A DNA stretch of 17,060 nucleotides from Alphaproteobacteria bacterium. Lineage in GTDB: Bacteria; Pseudomonadota; Alphaproteobacteria; UBA828. Below the pieces are notes generated by a model that worked only from the letters and a program-made list of their open reading frames with translations, ran no database searches and had not been told where the DNA came from. The translations under genes and the position numbers were made by a program. Below are positions 8,079 to 15,132 of the stretch, in pieces; positions within the stretch are counted from its first letter, which is position 1, and each line of letters begins with the position of its first letter. The DNA is taken from assembly GCA_029937205.1 (NCBI GenBank), contig JAPYQV010000008.1, positions 1,827 through 18,886 on the forward strand, given 5' to 3'.

Positions 8079-8107
8079 ATCATATGTATACATATGAAAA
8101 TCGTCAA
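8079..8107 (-). promoter_or_regulatory. Sigma-70-type promoter of the Mo-hydroxylase/hyu operon
   Basis: Read on the minus strand, TTGACG (8107-8102) is followed by a spacer of exactly 17 bases and TATGAT (8084-8079). These are five of six and five of six matches to the TTGACA and TATAAT consensus with optimal spacing. It sits between the MarR gene stop (8118) and the FAD-subunit start (8052), leaving a short leader. The perfect palindrome at 8080-8097 covers much of the spacer and nearly the whole -10 element, so a bound repressor would block RNA polymerase. Confidence 0.75.
8080..8097. promoter_or_regulatory. 18-bp perfect palindrome, probable MarR-family operator
   Basis: The sequence TCATATGTATACATATGA equals its own reverse complement over all 18 bases. 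Its length, AT-rich half-sites and position over a promoter next to a MarR-family gene are what is expected of a MarR dimer site. I saw no second copy in the window, including the region upstream of the MarR gene. Binding by the adjacent regulator is inferred. Confidence 0.72.
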
Positions 8108-8117
8108 GCTATGGCCC

Positions 8118-8555
8118 TCATGTGAGGCGCTTCAAAAGACGCAGTAATTGCTTCTGTTCCGCCTTTGACAAGGGCTCCAACACTCCCTCGCTCACGCCAA
8201 AGCCCTGCGGGATCACACTTTTCGCCAGACGGGCACCTTTGGCGCTGAGGCGTAGCAGCGTGCGCCGGCCATCCTTCGGGTCGGCGCGCCCAGTAACCAG
8301 GCCACGCACCTTGAGGCGGCGCGTGACACCCTGAATGGTCGCCGGGTCCATGGCGGTAAGACGGCCGAGATGGTTCTGGCTGAGCTCGCCCTCATCGGCG
8401 AGCTTGGCCAGGGCGGCGAACTGCGTCGGCGTGACCCGCGCGCCATTGAGGCGTTCGAGAAATATCGCCGTGGCGCGCTGATGCGCGCGGCGCAACAAAT
8501 GCCCGACCTGATCCTCCAGGCGATAGGTGCCCACCGCAGTCTTCTTTCCACCCAT
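8118..8555 (-). CDS. MarR-family transcriptional regulator
   Basis: A 145-residue winged-helix protein. The DNA-binding part runs from about residue 40 to 105: TPTQFAALAKL, then ELSQNHLGRLTAMDPATIQG as helix-turn-helix with recognition helix, then GLVTGRADPKDGRRTLLRLS as wing with the conserved DxRR (DGRR) motif. The flanking helices form the dimerisation interface. MarR proteins usually repress catabolic operons and release DNA on binding the aromatic substrate or an intermediate; NicR of the aerobic nicotinate pathway in Pseudomonas belongs to this family, but I do not claim orthology. The gene lies upstream of and on the same strand as the Mo-hydroxylase operon, with its stop 11 bases before the -35 element. 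The ATG at 8553-8555 is preceded by a weak GAAAG ribosome binding site. Confidence 0.92.
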   Translation of the reverse strand: MGGKKTAVGTYRLEDQVGHLLRRAHQRATAIFLERLNGARVTPTQFAALAKLADEGELSQNHLGRLTAMDPATIQGVTRRLKVRGLVTGRADPKDGRRTLLRLSAKGARLAKSVIPQGFGVSEGVLEPLSKAEQKQLLRLLKRLT

Positions 8556-8602
8556 ACTTTCTATTTACCACTCCTGTGCCCCGAGCGAAATTCGCGAATA
8601 TC

Positions 8603-8630
8603 TTGTACCTTCGGATGAAGCGCGCATAAT
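8603..8630 (+). promoter_or_regulatory. Candidate promoter of the dehydrogenase/oxidase pair
   Basis: TTGTAC (8603-8608), a 16-base spacer and CATAAT (8625-8630) lie about 28 bases upstream of the dehydrogenase start. This is a fair match to the sigma-70 consensus. A perfect 10-bp palindrome, ATTCGCGAAT (8590-8599), sits just upstream and could be a regulator site shared with the divergent MarR gene. Confidence 0.4.
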
Positions 8631-8647
8631 CCGGTCCGCCCACCAAT

Positions 8648-8652
8648 GGAGG
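8648..8652 (+). promoter_or_regulatory. Ribosome binding site of the dehydrogenase gene
   Basis: GGAGG ends 5 bases before the ATG at 8658 and overlaps the alternative in-frame ATG at 8646. That rules out 8646 as the usual start and supports a protein beginning MASYKIALIPGDG. Confidence 0.75.
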
Positions 8653-8657
8653 ACCCC

Positions 8658-9713
8658 ATGGCAAGTTACAAGATCGCGCTCATCCCCGGCGACGGCATCG
8701 GCAAAGAGGTGCTGCCCGAGGCGGTGACCGTGTTGGAAAAAGTCGGCGGCAAGTTCGGCATTTCCTTTGCCTGGCAGGAATTCGATTGGTCGTGCGAGAC
8801 CTACGCCAAGACCGGGCGCATGATGCCGGAGGACGGCATTGAGCAACTCAGCCCGTTCGATGCACTGTTCCTGGGTGCGGTTGGCTATCCCGGCGTCGCC
8901 GACCATGTGTCGCTGTGGGGCCTGTTGATCCCGATCCGCCGCGCCTTCCGGCAATATGTGAATTTACGCCCGATCAAGCTGATGAAAGGCGTCACCACGC
9001 CGCTTGCTGGCCGCGGCCCTGGCGATATCGATTTCACCATCGTGCGTGAAAACAATGAGGGTGAATATTCCGAGATGGGCGGGCGCATCTATGCCGGCAC
9101 GGAGCGGGAAATGGTGATCCAGGAGAGCGTCTTCACCCGCGAGGGCGTCGACAAGGTGATGCGTTTTGCCTTCGAGCAGGCGGTAAAACGCCGCGGTCAC
9201 CTGACGTCCGCAACCAAATCCAACGGCATCATTCACACCATGCCCTATTGGGACGAGCGCTTCGAAGCCATGAAGCCGGCCTTCCCCGATATCCAAACCG
9301 ATCAATTCCACATCGATATTCTCTCCGCCCATTTCGTCCAGCACCCGGATTGGTTCGATGTCGTCGTCGGCAGCAATCTTTTTGGCGATATCCTTTCCGA
9401 TCTCGGCGCCGCGGTGGTCGGCGGCATGGGTCTCGCACCCGCCGCCAATATCAATCCGGAGAAAGACTATCCCTCGATGTTCGAGCCGGTGCATGGCTCG
9501 GCGCCCGATATCGCCGGGCAGAACATCGCCAATCCGATTGCGCAAATCTGGACCGGCGCCATGATGCTCGATCATCTCGGCCATGAAGATGCCGGCAAGG
9601 CGATCACCGACGCCATCCAGGCGGTGCTCGCCGATGGCGACGGTCTCACCAAGGATTTGGGCGGCACGGCGAGCACGCAAGAGCTCGGCAAAGCCATCAC
9701 GGCAGCGCTTTAG
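8658..9713 (+). CDS. Tartrate/D-malate dehydrogenase-type decarboxylating dehydrogenase (isopropylmalate dehydrogenase superfamily)
   Basis: A 351-residue beta-decarboxylating dehydrogenase. It shows the N-terminal GDGIGKEV (11-18), the substrate-carboxylate arginines (R94, R98 or R104, R130 in TIVRENNEGEYS), K187 in ATKSNG, the divalent-metal aspartates D220, D244 and D248 (SNLFGDILSD) and the NAD-binding loop EPVHGSAPDIAGQNIANP (276-293). The FxxA-V-G-Y-P-G and VNLRP stretches and the total length fit the tartrate dehydrogenase/decarboxylase and D-malate dehydrogenase branch (TtuC/DmlA-like) better than LeuB. It oxidises a 2-hydroxy acid with NAD+ and usually loses CO2. It is cotranscribed with the FAD oxidase that begins 9 bases after its stop. 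No leucine-biosynthesis genes lie nearby, which argues against LeuB. The exact substrate (tartrate, D-malate or a branched malate) is open. Confidence 0.85.
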   Translation: MASYKIALIPGDGIGKEVLPEAVTVLEKVGGKFGISFAWQEFDWSCETYAKTGRMMPEDGIEQLSPFDALFLGAVGYPGVADHVSLWGLLIPIRRAFRQYVNLRPIKLMKGVTTPLAGRGPGDIDFTIVRENNEGEYSEMGGRIYAGTEREMVIQESVFTREGVDKVMRFAFEQAVKRRGHLTSATKSNGIIHTMPYWDERFEAMKPAFPDIQTDQFHIDILSAHFVQHPDWFDVVVGSNLFGDILSDLGAAVVGGMGLAPAANINPEKDYPSMFEPVHGSAPDIAGQNIANPIAQIWTGAMMLDHLGHEDAGKAITDAIQAVLADGDGLTKDLGGTASTQELGKAITAAL

Positions 9714-9717
9714 GAGG
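9712..9717 (+). promoter_or_regulatory. Ribosome binding site overlapping the dehydrogenase stop codon
   Basis: A perfect AGGAGG shares its first two bases with the TAG stop of the dehydrogenase gene and lies 4 bases before the ATG at 9722. This ties translation of the two genes together. Confidence 0.75.
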
Positions 9718-9721
9718 CGAT

Positions 9722-11134
9722 ATGGATCCCCGTCGCAACAGCCACTGGCTCAAAGAGGCGATCGCGCCTGACGAGGAGGATTGCCCGTCGCTCGGCGGCG
9801 ATATCAGCGCCGATGTGTGTATTGTCGGCGGCGGCTATACCGGCCTGTGGACAGCGATAAACCTCAAACAGCAGGAACCGACGCTCGATGTCGTCCTCAT
9901 TGAGAAAGACGTCTGCGGCGCCGGTGCCAGCGGGCGCAATGGCGGCTTTGCGCTGAGCTGGTGGGCCAAATTTCTCTCGCTCGAAAAGATCTGCGGCGGC
10001 GAGGAAGCGGTACGTCTCGCCGCAGCTTCCGCCGCATCCGTCGAAGCCATCGGCGAGTTCTGCGCTAAAGAAGACATCGATGCCCATTACCGGCGCGACG
10101 GCTGGCTGTGGGCCGCCACCAATGACCAACAGGTGGATGCCTGGGACAGCACCTTCGATGCGGCGGCACGCTACCAGCAATATCCGTTTGAGCGCTGGGA
10201 AGCGGCGCAAGTCGGCGCGCGCTCGGGCTCAACCCGTCATCAGGCCGGCATTTTCGAGCCCGGCGGGGCCAGCGTGCAACCGGCGGCGCTGGCGCGCGGC
10301 CTGCGCCAGGCCGCGTTGGCGCGCGGCGTGCGTATATTTGAGAACACGCCGCTGACAAAGCTGCAAGGCACAGGAAAGCCCGAGGTGACCACGCCAAACG
10401 GCCGCATCAAAGCGGCCAAAGTGGTCCTGGCGATGAACGCCTGGGGCATCCGCTTCGCACCCATCCACCGCGCCATCATCGTCGTCTCGAGCGATATCGT
10501 CATCACCGAAGCCATGCCCGAGCGCCTCGAGGAGATGGGTTGGCGCGACGGCATGACGATCTCGGACGGCCGCATGCTGGTGCATTACTACCGCACCACG
10601 CGCGATGGCCGCATCGCCTTCGGCAAGGGCGGCATGAACGGCCGTTGGCCTTACGGCAATCAGGTCGGCACCAAGCTCGACGGCCCGACGCAGATTGCCG
10701 ACAGTGTCACCTCATGGCTGCAATGGACCTACCCGGAACTCGGCCAAGTGCGCCCCGCCGACAGTTGGATGGGGCCGATCGACCGCTCCAAGGCGGGCCT
10801 GCCCTATTTCGGCGCGCTCGACGGCCAGCCGAATGTGTTGTACGGCGTCGGCTATTCCGGGAATGGCGTTGGCCCCTGCCATCTCGGCGGCAAGATCCTC
10901 GCGTCGCTGGCACTCGACAAGAAAGATGAATGGTCCGAATGCGGGCTGGTACGCCCGCTCGGGCGCGATTTCCCGCCCGAGCCGATCCGCTATTTCGGCG
11001 GCAAACTGGTGCGCGGCGCCATCGCCCGGACCGATGCGGCGGCCGACGCGGGCCGCACCCCAGACCCCCTCACCCGCTACCTCGCCGGTTTCGCGCCAGC
11101 CGGCCTGTCACCGTTCAAGGGGCAGAAAACCTGA
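9722..11134 (+). CDS. FAD-dependent amine/amino-acid oxidoreductase (DAO family, gamma-glutamylputrescine oxidase-like)
   Basis: A 470-residue flavoprotein. The dinucleotide-binding Rossmann motif is DVCIVGGGYTGLWTA (31-45) with the acidic strand end VVLIEKD (57-63), followed by GAGASGRNGGF (66-76), the DAO/PuuB-family flavin contact. The C-terminal FAD segment is VLYGVGYSGNGVGPCHLGGK, and the tail carries the FPPEPIRYFGG pattern seen in PuuB-like oxidases of alphaproteobacteria. Enzymes of this family oxidise C-N bonds of amines or N-substituted amino acids and release an aldehyde or keto acid and an amine. No signal peptide is visible, so it is cytoplasmic. It is the second gene of a two-gene transcript and ends only 18 bases from the convergent TMADH-like gene. 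The substrate cannot be assigned from sequence. Confidence 0.85.
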   Translation: MDPRRNSHWLKEAIAPDEEDCPSLGGDISADVCIVGGGYTGLWTAINLKQQEPTLDVVLIEKDVCGAGASGRNGGFALSWWAKFLSLEKICGGEEAVRLAAASAASVEAIGEFCAKEDIDAHYRRDGWLWAATNDQQVDAWDSTFDAAARYQQYPFERWEAAQVGARSGSTRHQAGIFEPGGASVQPAALARGLRQAALARGVRIFENTPLTKLQGTGKPEVTTPNGRIKAAKVVLAMNAWGIRFAPIHRAIIVVSSDIVITEAMPERLEEMGWRDGMTISDGRMLVHYYRTTRDGRIAFGKGGMNGRWPYGNQVGTKLDGPTQIADSVTSWLQWTYPELGQVRPADSWMGPIDRSKAGLPYFGALDGQPNVLYGVGYSGNGVGPCHLGGKILASLALDKKDEWSECGLVRPLGRDFPPEPIRYFGGKLVRGAIARTDAAADAGRTPDPLTRYLAGFAPAGLSPFKGQKT

Positions 11135-11152
11135 TTTTATTAGGCGCGGCTG

Positions 11153-13222
11153 TCAAGGTAGCGGCGCCAATGCCACCCTCTCGCGCTTGAAAGGCACGCC
11201 CTCGGGCTCAGGTTCGTCAAGCTCGCGGGCGTAGCGGTGGCCGGCATAGACGGCGTGGACGATCGCCGCCGGAGCGCAGGCGTCGCCGATGACCTTGAGG
11301 GTGCTGATACCGGCCGCGTCGAGCGCCCGGGCGTCGGCCGCAAGCGCTAAATATAGCGCATCGTTGGGCAGCCGTGCTGTAACCGAGACGATCGCCGCGC
11401 AGTCGCGCCGCGTCTCCTGCCCGGTATAGACACAGGACAACAGCGCCGCGCTGTCTTCGATGGCGATTAGATTGTGCGCAGTACGGATTTCCACGCCGAG
11501 CTCGATCAGGCGCGCCTGAATGCGCGGCTGCTCCATGGTGTTGTGCGTCCAATTGGCGACGTCAGCTGCGGGGGTGACGAAGATCACCTCGAGGCCCTCG
11601 GCGCAGAGCCGTTCGGCGATCACGCTGGTCATGTAGTAGTGATCGTCGTCATAGAGAAGCACAGGTCCTTCTGGGAGGCGCCCGGCCATGATGTCATCGG
11701 GCGTGAATAGCTGCGCCAAATCGCTGCCCGGGATCGGCGACGTATGCTGGCGCCCGACGCCGTCTCTCCGCCACCGCGCGCCCGTCGCGATAACCACGTG
11801 ACCGGCGCCGGACTCAAGCACATTTTCCAGCGTCATTTTGCTTTCCCGGAAAACCTCAACATTGGTCAAGCGTTCGATCTGCTGCACGCGGTAATCGCGC
11901 ACGCGGGCATATTCCGCCATGCCCGGCAGCCGGGATTCGAGCGTCACGCGTCCGCCGAGATCGCGCGTCGCCTCGGCCAGCATCACGTCATAACCGCGCT
12001 TCCCTAAAGCGTGCGTGGCTTCAAGGCCGGCAGGCCCGGCGCCAACCACCAGAACCCGCGCGTCCGAGCCCTTGGCAGCGATATTTTCGGGATGCCAGCC
12101 GCGGCGATACTCTTCGCCCATGGTTGGATTCTGGGTGCAGCGCAAGGGGTGGCCGAGAAAATCGCAACTGACGCAGATGTTGCAGCCGATGCACTCGCGA
12201 ATATCCTCGAGCCGCCCTTCCTCGACCTTCTTGGGCAGGAACGGATCGGCGATCGAGGGCCGCGCCGCGCCGATGAAATCAAGCACGCCTTTTTCGACGA
12301 GGGAGACCATGCGATCGGGCGAGGTGTAGCGCCCGACACCGACAACAGGCTTCGACGTCACCTGCTTGACGAAGGAAATGAATTCTTCCTGATAGCCTTC
12401 CTCCGAAAAGCGCGCGGTGGCCGAATCATTCTCCCAGCCGGCGATGTTGACGTCCCAGAGATCGGGCAACTCGGCCAGCGCTTCGATCACCGCACGGCCT
12501 TCGCCGTCATGGGTAATGCCTTTTTCGCCCATCAACTCATCGACGGCGAAGCGCACGGCGATGGCACACGTATCGCCGACGGCGTCCTTGGTCTCCTCCA
12601 GGGTCTCGCGCAGGAGGCGCAGGCGATTCTCGAAGCTGCCGCCATATTCGTCCGTGCGGTCATTGTAACGGCGCGACAAGAAATAGGTCAGCATCGTGAT
12701 GTTGTGCGCGACATAGAGATAGATGATGTCATAGCCGATCTTCTTGGCGCGCAGAGCGGCGTCGCGGTGCCAACGCCGAAAGTTGCGGATGTCCTCCTTG
12801 TCCATGGCGCGCGCCTGGATTGGGTCGTTATAGATGCAAATCTGGTGCGACGGCGACAGCGGCACCTCGCGGCTGAAGCGGTTGGGGGAATCGTGGCTGT
12901 TATGGACCAGCTCGGTGCCGGCGAGCGCGCCGTGCGCATGAATGTTGTCGACCACCCGTTGATGGACCGGCATATCGCCGTCATCCCAGAGCCGCATTTC
13001 GGTCACCGGGGTGTAATCCGAACTCGGGTGAATTTCGCACTCCTCAGTGCACACGACAGCCCAGCCGCCCTCGGCCTTGATCCCGCGCATGGCGGCCATG
13101 CCATTGGGATAGAGATGGCCCATGCCGTTGCAATGGGGCACCTGATAGAAGCGGTTCTTTGCCGTTTTCGGGCCAATCTTGACCGGCTCGAACAGGATGT
13201 CGTAGCGCGGATCGCGTGCCAT
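11153..13222 (-). CDS. Trimethylamine/dimethylamine dehydrogenase-family flavoprotein with altered substrate pocket
   Basis: A 689-residue FMN/[4Fe-4S]/nucleotide-fold protein. Residues 1-340 form the OYE-like TIM barrel. C31 in QVPHCNG matches the cysteine that carries covalent FMN in trimethylamine dehydrogenase (TMADH Cys30). Y170 and H173 (YVAH) and D266 match the TMADH triad Tyr169/His172/Asp267, and R224 matches Arg222. The cluster cysteines are C344, C347, C350 and C362, followed by CTQNPTMGEEYRRGWHPE, nearly as in TMADH. The FAD/ADP-like domain starts at VLVVGAGPAG (390-399). Of the three aromatic residues that hold trimethylammonium (Tyr60, Trp264, Trp355), only W263 remains; the others are E61 and D354. 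An N-methylated but probably more polar amine or N-methyl amino acid is therefore likely. A GGGAG site 8 bases upstream supports the ATG start. Confidence 0.9.
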   Translation of the reverse strand: MARDPRYDILFEPVKIGPKTAKNRFYQVPHCNGMGHLYPNGMAAMRGIKAEGGWAVVCTEECEIHPSSDYTPVTEMRLWDDGDMPVHQRVVDNIHAHGALAGTELVHNSHDSPNRFSREVPLSPSHQICIYNDPIQARAMDKEDIRNFRRWHRDAALRAKKIGYDIIYLYVAHNITMLTYFLSRRYNDRTDEYGGSFENRLRLLRETLEETKDAVGDTCAIAVRFAVDELMGEKGITHDGEGRAVIEALAELPDLWDVNIAGWENDSATARFSEEGYQEEFISFVKQVTSKPVVGVGRYTSPDRMVSLVEKGVLDFIGAARPSIADPFLPKKVEEGRLEDIRECIGCNICVSCDFLGHPLRCTQNPTMGEEYRRGWHPENIAAKGSDARVLVVGAGPAGLEATHALGKRGYDVMLAEATRDLGGRVTLESRLPGMAEYARVRDYRVQQIERLTNVEVFRESKMTLENVLESGAGHVVIATGARWRRDGVGRQHTSPIPGSDLAQLFTPDDIMAGRLPEGPVLLYDDDHYYMTSVIAERLCAEGLEVIFVTPAADVANWTHNTMEQPRIQARLIELGVEIRTAHNLIAIEDSAALLSCVYTGQETRRDCAAIVSVTARLPNDALYLALAADARALDAAGISTLKVIGDACAPAAIVHAVYAGHRYARELDEPEPEGVPFKRERVALAPLP

Positions 13223-13293
13223 CTTTTTATCTCCCGAAAGGTAAGGCCGCGCGCGGCCGCAAGCAGTTTCGCCGTTTACCCTAGCGTTTGCCG

Positions 13294-13311
13294 GGCAGCT
13301 TCCAAGCTGCC
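13294..13311. other. Stem-loop between the GST and TMADH-like genes
   Basis: The 8-base arms GGCAGCTT and AAGCTGCC flank a 2-base centre, so the hairpin would open to a larger loop in RNA. It lies after the end of the GST gene and before the TMADH-like start on the minus strand. It could be a terminator or attenuator, but no T-run follows on either strand. Confidence 0.35.
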
Positions 13312-13359
13312 GCCAACTCTAGCCAAGCGCCATCGCAATTTGAAGAGAGCAGGATTTCC

Positions 13360-13992
13360 TCACAGGCCATGGCGCCCCAGGATCGGGGCAATTACCGCGT
13401 CGGCGCGGACGGCCTCGACCATAGCGTTGAGTTTGGACATCGCCGATGTGTCGGCCATGCCCGGATTCCATGAATGCAGCATGGTAAAATAGACATCCAC
13501 CAGGGTCATGCCTGGACCTGAGAGCCACGGGCCGTTCCGCGCGAGATCCGCTTCCAGCACAGCGCAGGCGGTGCGCATATTATTCTGCGCCGCCGCCTTG
13601 ACTCCGGCCGGACCGGCCGGGGTCTCATCCGTCGTATAACGCTGGGTGAAATAATAGCGCAACACGCCTTCATAGAGGTTTGCCGAGATGAACACCGCCC
13701 AGCGCAGAAAGCGCGCCTGCTCGGCAGTGCCCGCCTCAGGCGCAAGCCCCTTGCCGGCAAATTCCTGCGCCAGGTAAATCAGGATGGCGGCGGATTCCGT
13801 CATGACCTCACCACTGGGGAGAGCAAGTGCAGGCAGTTGTTTCATCGGATTAAGAGCGGCGAATTCCGCCTCGCGGTGGGTGCCGGATTCCATATCTATG
13901 TCGATCTTGGTGAACTCCGCGCCCGCCATGGTCAGGGCGGCTTCGACAACAAAGCTGCCGGAACCGGCGGAAGTGTAGAGGGTATAAGTCAT
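13360..13992 (-). CDS. Glutathione S-transferase-like protein
   Basis: A 210-residue protein with the two-domain GST layout. The thioredoxin-like N-terminal domain (about 1-80) starts MTYTLYTSAGSGSFVVEAAL, has the cis-proline segment KQLPALALPSG (P54) and the glutathione gamma-glutamyl-binding ES pair in VMTESAAILIYLA (66-67). The all-helical C-terminal domain includes the N-capping-type segment GMTLVDVYF. The serine-rich first loop suggests a serine- or beta-class-like enzyme. I chose the ATG at 13990-13992 because the domain starts there, although its ribosome binding site is weak; the frame is open to 14058 and a start at 14019 is possible. Members conjugate glutathione to electrophiles, reduce hydroperoxides or isomerise ring-cleavage products. 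It stands alone on the minus strand, divergent from the SDR gene, so any link to the catabolic genes is uncertain. Confidence 0.85.
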   Translation of the reverse strand: MTYTLYTSAGSGSFVVEAALTMAGAEFTKIDIDMESGTHREAEFAALNPMKQLPALALPSGEVMTESAAILIYLAQEFAGKGLAPEAGTAEQARFLRWAVFISANLYEGVLRYYFTQRYTTDETPAGPAGVKAAAQNNMRTACAVLEADLARNGPWLSGPGMTLVDVYFTMLHSWNPGMADTSAMSKLNAMVEAVRADAVIAPILGRHGL

Positions 13993-14073
13993 CGGGTGAT
14001 TTTCTTTATTGGCTGACATGTCCGAGGAAACATTCAATTCTGAACCGATCCTATTCAACCGCCAGCGTGATGG

Positions 14074-14122
14074 GAAGCGCTTCAGCCCTGCCGGCAGTTA
14101 ACTGATGTGCTACGCTGCCGGC
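14074..14122. promoter_or_regulatory. Cluster of palindromes in the GST/SDR divergent intergenic region
   Basis: Three symmetric elements lie close together: GAAGCGCTTC (14074-14083, perfect 10 bp), CAGTTAACTG (14095-14104, perfect 10 bp) and the inverted pair GCCGGCAG (14090-14097) / CTGCCGGC (14115-14122). They could be regulator sites for the divergent genes. No convincing sigma-70 promoter could be placed beside them. Confidence 0.3.
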
Positions 14123-14172
14123 TGTCTGAAGAAACCATCTGAAAAAATCTCGATTCAAGGGAGGCTGATACG

Positions 14173-14955
14173 ATGAGACTCAAGGATAAGACAGTTCTGA
14201 TCACCGGGGCGACCGCTGGAATCGGCGAAGCCTGCGCCAAACTGTTTGCCGAAGAAGGTGCCAAGGTGTTGATGACCGGGCGCGATCAGGCGCGCGGTGA
14301 GGCGGTGCTGGCGGCGATCCATAAAGCCGGCGGCACGGCGGAGTTTATCGCCGGCGATGTGCGCGAGGACGGTGTCTGCGATCATCTCGTCGCCGAGACC
14401 AAAGCGCGCTTCGGCAGGATCGATGTGCTGGTCAACAATGCCGGCATTCTCTATTTCGCCGCGTCGGCGGAAACGACCGACGAACAATGGTCGGATACCT
14501 TCGCCGTCAACGTCACCGCGGTGTTTCAGCTCGCCCGCGCGGCGCTGCGCGAGATGATCGCCCAGGGCGGCGGCTCGATCGTCAATATCGCCTCGGAATC
14601 GGGTTTGAACGGCGAGCCCGGCCTCAGCGCCTATTGCGCCAGCAAGGGCGCGGTCATCCAAATGACCAAATGCATGGCGCTCGATCACATCGGCGACAAT
14701 GTGCGGGTCAATTCGGTTTGCCCCGGCGAAACCCATACCAAGATGATCGACGACTGGTTGGGAACCTTGGAGGGCACCATCGAGGATAATATCGAAAGTC
14801 TCGCCAAGGGCTTGCCGATCCGCCGCCTGGCCGCGCCACGGGAGGTCGCCTACGCCGCCCTGTTCCTGGCTTCGGATGAATCGAGCTATTGCGTCGGCAC
14901 CAACCTGTCGTGCGACGGCGGCAATGCCGCGACCGGCGGGCCCTATCCGCTCTAA
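14173..14955 (+). CDS. SDR-family NAD(P)-dependent oxidoreductase
   Basis: A 260-residue classical short-chain dehydrogenase/reductase. The cofactor motif TGATAGIG is at residues 11-18, D62 in AGDVRED contacts the adenine, NNAG is at 88-91 and the structural N113 is in VNVT. The catalytic serine lies in NIASESG (S141 or S143), and Y154-x3-K158 lies in AYCASK. The motif CPGETHTKM (183-191) follows the usual position for the PG motif. Family members interconvert alcohols and ketones; the substrate is not evident. An AAGGGAGG ribosome binding site (14157-14164) ends 8 bases before the ATG. It is transcribed away from the GST gene, and no gene follows it closely. Confidence 0.93.
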   Translation: MRLKDKTVLITGATAGIGEACAKLFAEEGAKVLMTGRDQARGEAVLAAIHKAGGTAEFIAGDVREDGVCDHLVAETKARFGRIDVLVNNAGILYFAASAETTDEQWSDTFAVNVTAVFQLARAALREMIAQGGGSIVNIASESGLNGEPGLSAYCASKGAVIQMTKCMALDHIGDNVRVNSVCPGETHTKMIDDWLGTLEGTIEDNIESLAKGLPIRRLAAPREVAYAALFLASDESSYCVGTNLSCDGGNAATGGPYPL

Positions 14956-15132
14956 GCCACGGTGGCGGCGACCACGGCGGCCTATACCGCCTTTCGCGGC
15001 AATCTGCCCACGCCGCAATCCCTGCTCGAAAAGGAGGGTTGGTGTAGGACGGAGATGATCCGCCGCCGCCACGTGGCATCTCTATTGAGGGGCACGCCAG
15101 CCCGGTCGCACGGGCTGGCAAGGGCCGCCTAA
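14956..15132 (+). pseudogene. Possible gene remnant in frame after the SDR stop
   Basis: Directly after the SDR stop codon the same frame stays open for 58 codons to a TAA at 15130-15132. The piece TAYTAFRG-like region reads AAYTAFRGNLPTPQSLLEKEG, which looks like real protein and loosely recalls the helix-loop segment of MmgE/PrpD-family dehydratases; that resemblance is weak. The later part is arginine-rich and not protein-like. No start codon with a ribosome binding site is present. It may be the tail of a deleted gene or a former extension of the SDR. Confidence 0.2.
15096..15119 (+). terminator. Strong GC stem-loop downstream of the SDR gene
   Basis: Perfect 9-base arms GCCAGCCCG and CGGGCTGGC enclose a 6-base loop (GTCGCA). 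It is the strongest hairpin seen in the gene-free stretch and may end the SDR transcript. There is no T-run after it on either strand, so intrinsic termination is doubtful. Confidence 0.4.

Noticed and set aside
8658..9713. Assignment of the dehydrogenase as LeuB (3-isopropylmalate dehydrogenase)
   Set aside because: The length and sequence pattern fit the tartrate/D-malate branch better and no leucine genes are nearby, though the superfamily is shared.
11130..11144. Possible bidirectional terminator between the convergent oxidase and TMADH-like genes
   Set aside because: The CCTGAT/ATTAGG pairing has only six pairs with one G-U and a 3-base loop; too weak to call.
12011..13492. Open frame of about 490 codons on the plus strand opposite the TMADH-like gene
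   Set aside because: It has no recognisable motif and is antisense to a gene with conserved catalytic residues; it is a codon-bias artefact.
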